Shown here: positions 6,378 to 6,495 of the stretch, piece by piece
How positions within the stretch are numbered: the first letter of the stretch is position 1
Layout of the letters: each line of letters begins with the position of its first letter
Origin: JBBQKF01 sp038326615
GTDB lineage: Bacteria > Bacillota > Clostridia > Saccharofermentanales > UBA5734
Length of the DNA: 6,495 nt
Assembly (NCBI GenBank): GCA_038326615.1
Contig: JBBQKF010000139.1
Span: forward strand, 1-6,495
Direction: 5' to 3'
Translations under genes and position numbers: made by a program
Notes under the pieces: generated by a model
Database searches by the model: none
The model's input: only the letters and a program-made list of their open reading frames with translations
What the model was told of the DNA's origin: nothing

Positions 6378-6495
6378 AATGGCGAGCTTCGGATTCCCGG
6401 AGAAACGATAACCGTCCCACCGGTACATCTTAGGGCTGTCCAAGCCCACTACTGCTGGTCGGATATTTTCATCCGTCCTACACAGATACTTTCGC
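6363..6495 (-). CDS. tnpB: RNA-guided endonuclease TnpB family, C-terminal 43 codons only
   Basis: Reading the minus strand from 6494, a frame of 43 codons stays open to the TAG at 6365-6363. It begins RKYLCRTDENIRPAVVG and ends KLAISMAM. A Cys followed by a (D/E)-N/D-(I/V)-R-P segment and then a poorly conserved tail over the right-end hairpin is what the extreme C-terminus of TnpB/OrfB proteins usually looks like. The RuvC catalytic residues and zinc-finger cysteines would lie upstream, outside the window, so nuclease competence cannot be judged. TnpB is a programmable DNA nuclease guided by RNA from the element's right end. The frame overlaps the end of the hydrolase gene by 15 bases in convergent orientation. 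Confidence 0.6.
   Translation of the reverse strand, partial: RKYLCRTDENIRPAVVGLDSPKMYRWDGYRFSGNPKLAISMAM
6368..6385. repeat. Terminal inverted repeat hairpin of the element's right end
   Basis: TCGCCATT (6368-6375) and AATGGCGA (6378-6385) are perfect complements separated by 2 bases, giving an 18-base near-palindrome; the real loop is probably 6 bases (TTGAAA). Subterminal hairpins like this are recognised by the Y1 transposase of IS200/IS605 elements. It contains the stop codon used by the hydrolase frame and has no T-run on the + strand side, so it is not a normal terminator. Confidence 0.65.

Larger units (their letters stand above)
6358..6495 (-). mobile_element. Right end of an IS200/IS605-type (TnpB-carrying) insertion element, continuing past the window
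   Basis: Base composition jumps at about 6360: the blocks 6361-6420 and 6421-6480 each contain 31 G or C in 60, well above the AT-rich genes before. Read on the minus strand the end has GAAGC, then a terminal hairpin (6368-6385), then GTAGTTCAC, the arrangement typical of IS200/IS605 right ends. The frame leading to it ends like a TnpB. The exact boundary is not certain; I place it at TTCAC (minus strand, 6358-6362). The left end, the insertion motif and any tnpA lie beyond the window. Confidence 0.68.
6358..6495 (-). ncRNA. Probable TnpB guide (omega) RNA scaffold
   Basis: In IS200/IS605 elements the guide RNA scaffold covers the 3' end of tnpB and the right end, with the guide taken from the flanking DNA. 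This stretch holds three short hairpins: CGGAT/ATCCG (6460-6464 with 6471-6475), GGGCT/AGCCC (6433-6437 with 6443-6447) and the terminal TCGCCATT/AATGGCGA (6368-6375 with 6378-6385). Its 5' limit may lie outside the window. The guide would continue into about 6338-6357, antisense to the hydrolase gene. The assignment rests on element architecture, not on a covariance match. Confidence 0.42.

Noticed and set aside
6368..6385. Hairpin at the hydrolase stop as a terminator
   Set aside because: No T-run follows on the + strand and the loop is tiny; its position and flanks fit an IS200/IS605 right-end hairpin better.

Overview
The window looks like a chromosomal segment of a low-GC Gram-positive bacterium, most likely a clostridial relative. 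The reasons are AT-rich DNA, strong GGAGG-type ribosome binding sites, a lipoprotein-type solute-binding protein, a GntR/LacI hybrid regulator, and T-tailed hairpin terminators. The genus cannot be named from the sequence.

Layout on the + strand: (1) the C-terminal half of a UlaE/SgbU-type L-ribulose-5-phosphate 3-epimerase, cut by the left edge; (2) 35 bases later an FGGY-family sugar kinase resembling L-xylulokinase LyxK; (3) a 449-base gap with a short direct repeat, a terminator, a promoter and a cluster of TGTTAA half-sites; (4) a 541-residue sugar-binding lipoprotein of an ABC importer, with no permease genes beside it, closed by a very strong terminator; (5) a short intergenic region with two good inverted repeats, then a GntR-type regulator with a LacI/periplasmic-binding-like sensor domain (AraR-like architecture); (6) a nitrilase-family carbon-nitrogen hydrolase. 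The right edge holds, on the minus strand, the end of an IS200/IS605-type element: the last 43 codons of a TnpB-like protein and the hairpin-rich region expected to make its guide (omega) RNA.

The first two genes fit a pentulose route: a kinase making L-xylulose 5-phosphate and a 3-epimerase making L-ribulose 5-phosphate, which a 4-epimerase (not in view) would pass to the pentose phosphate pathway. The solute-binding protein probably captures the sugar or an oligosaccharide containing it, and the AraR-like regulator is the natural candidate to control the locus. The hydrolase's role is not clear from context.

The most notable point is the right edge. The hydrolase reading frame runs into the insertion element and appears to take its last few codons and stop from it, and the element's guide RNA would be templated by the antisense strand of the hydrolase gene. 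I see no sign of a wholly new system; the rest reads as an ordinary carbohydrate-use locus with some interesting candidate operators.
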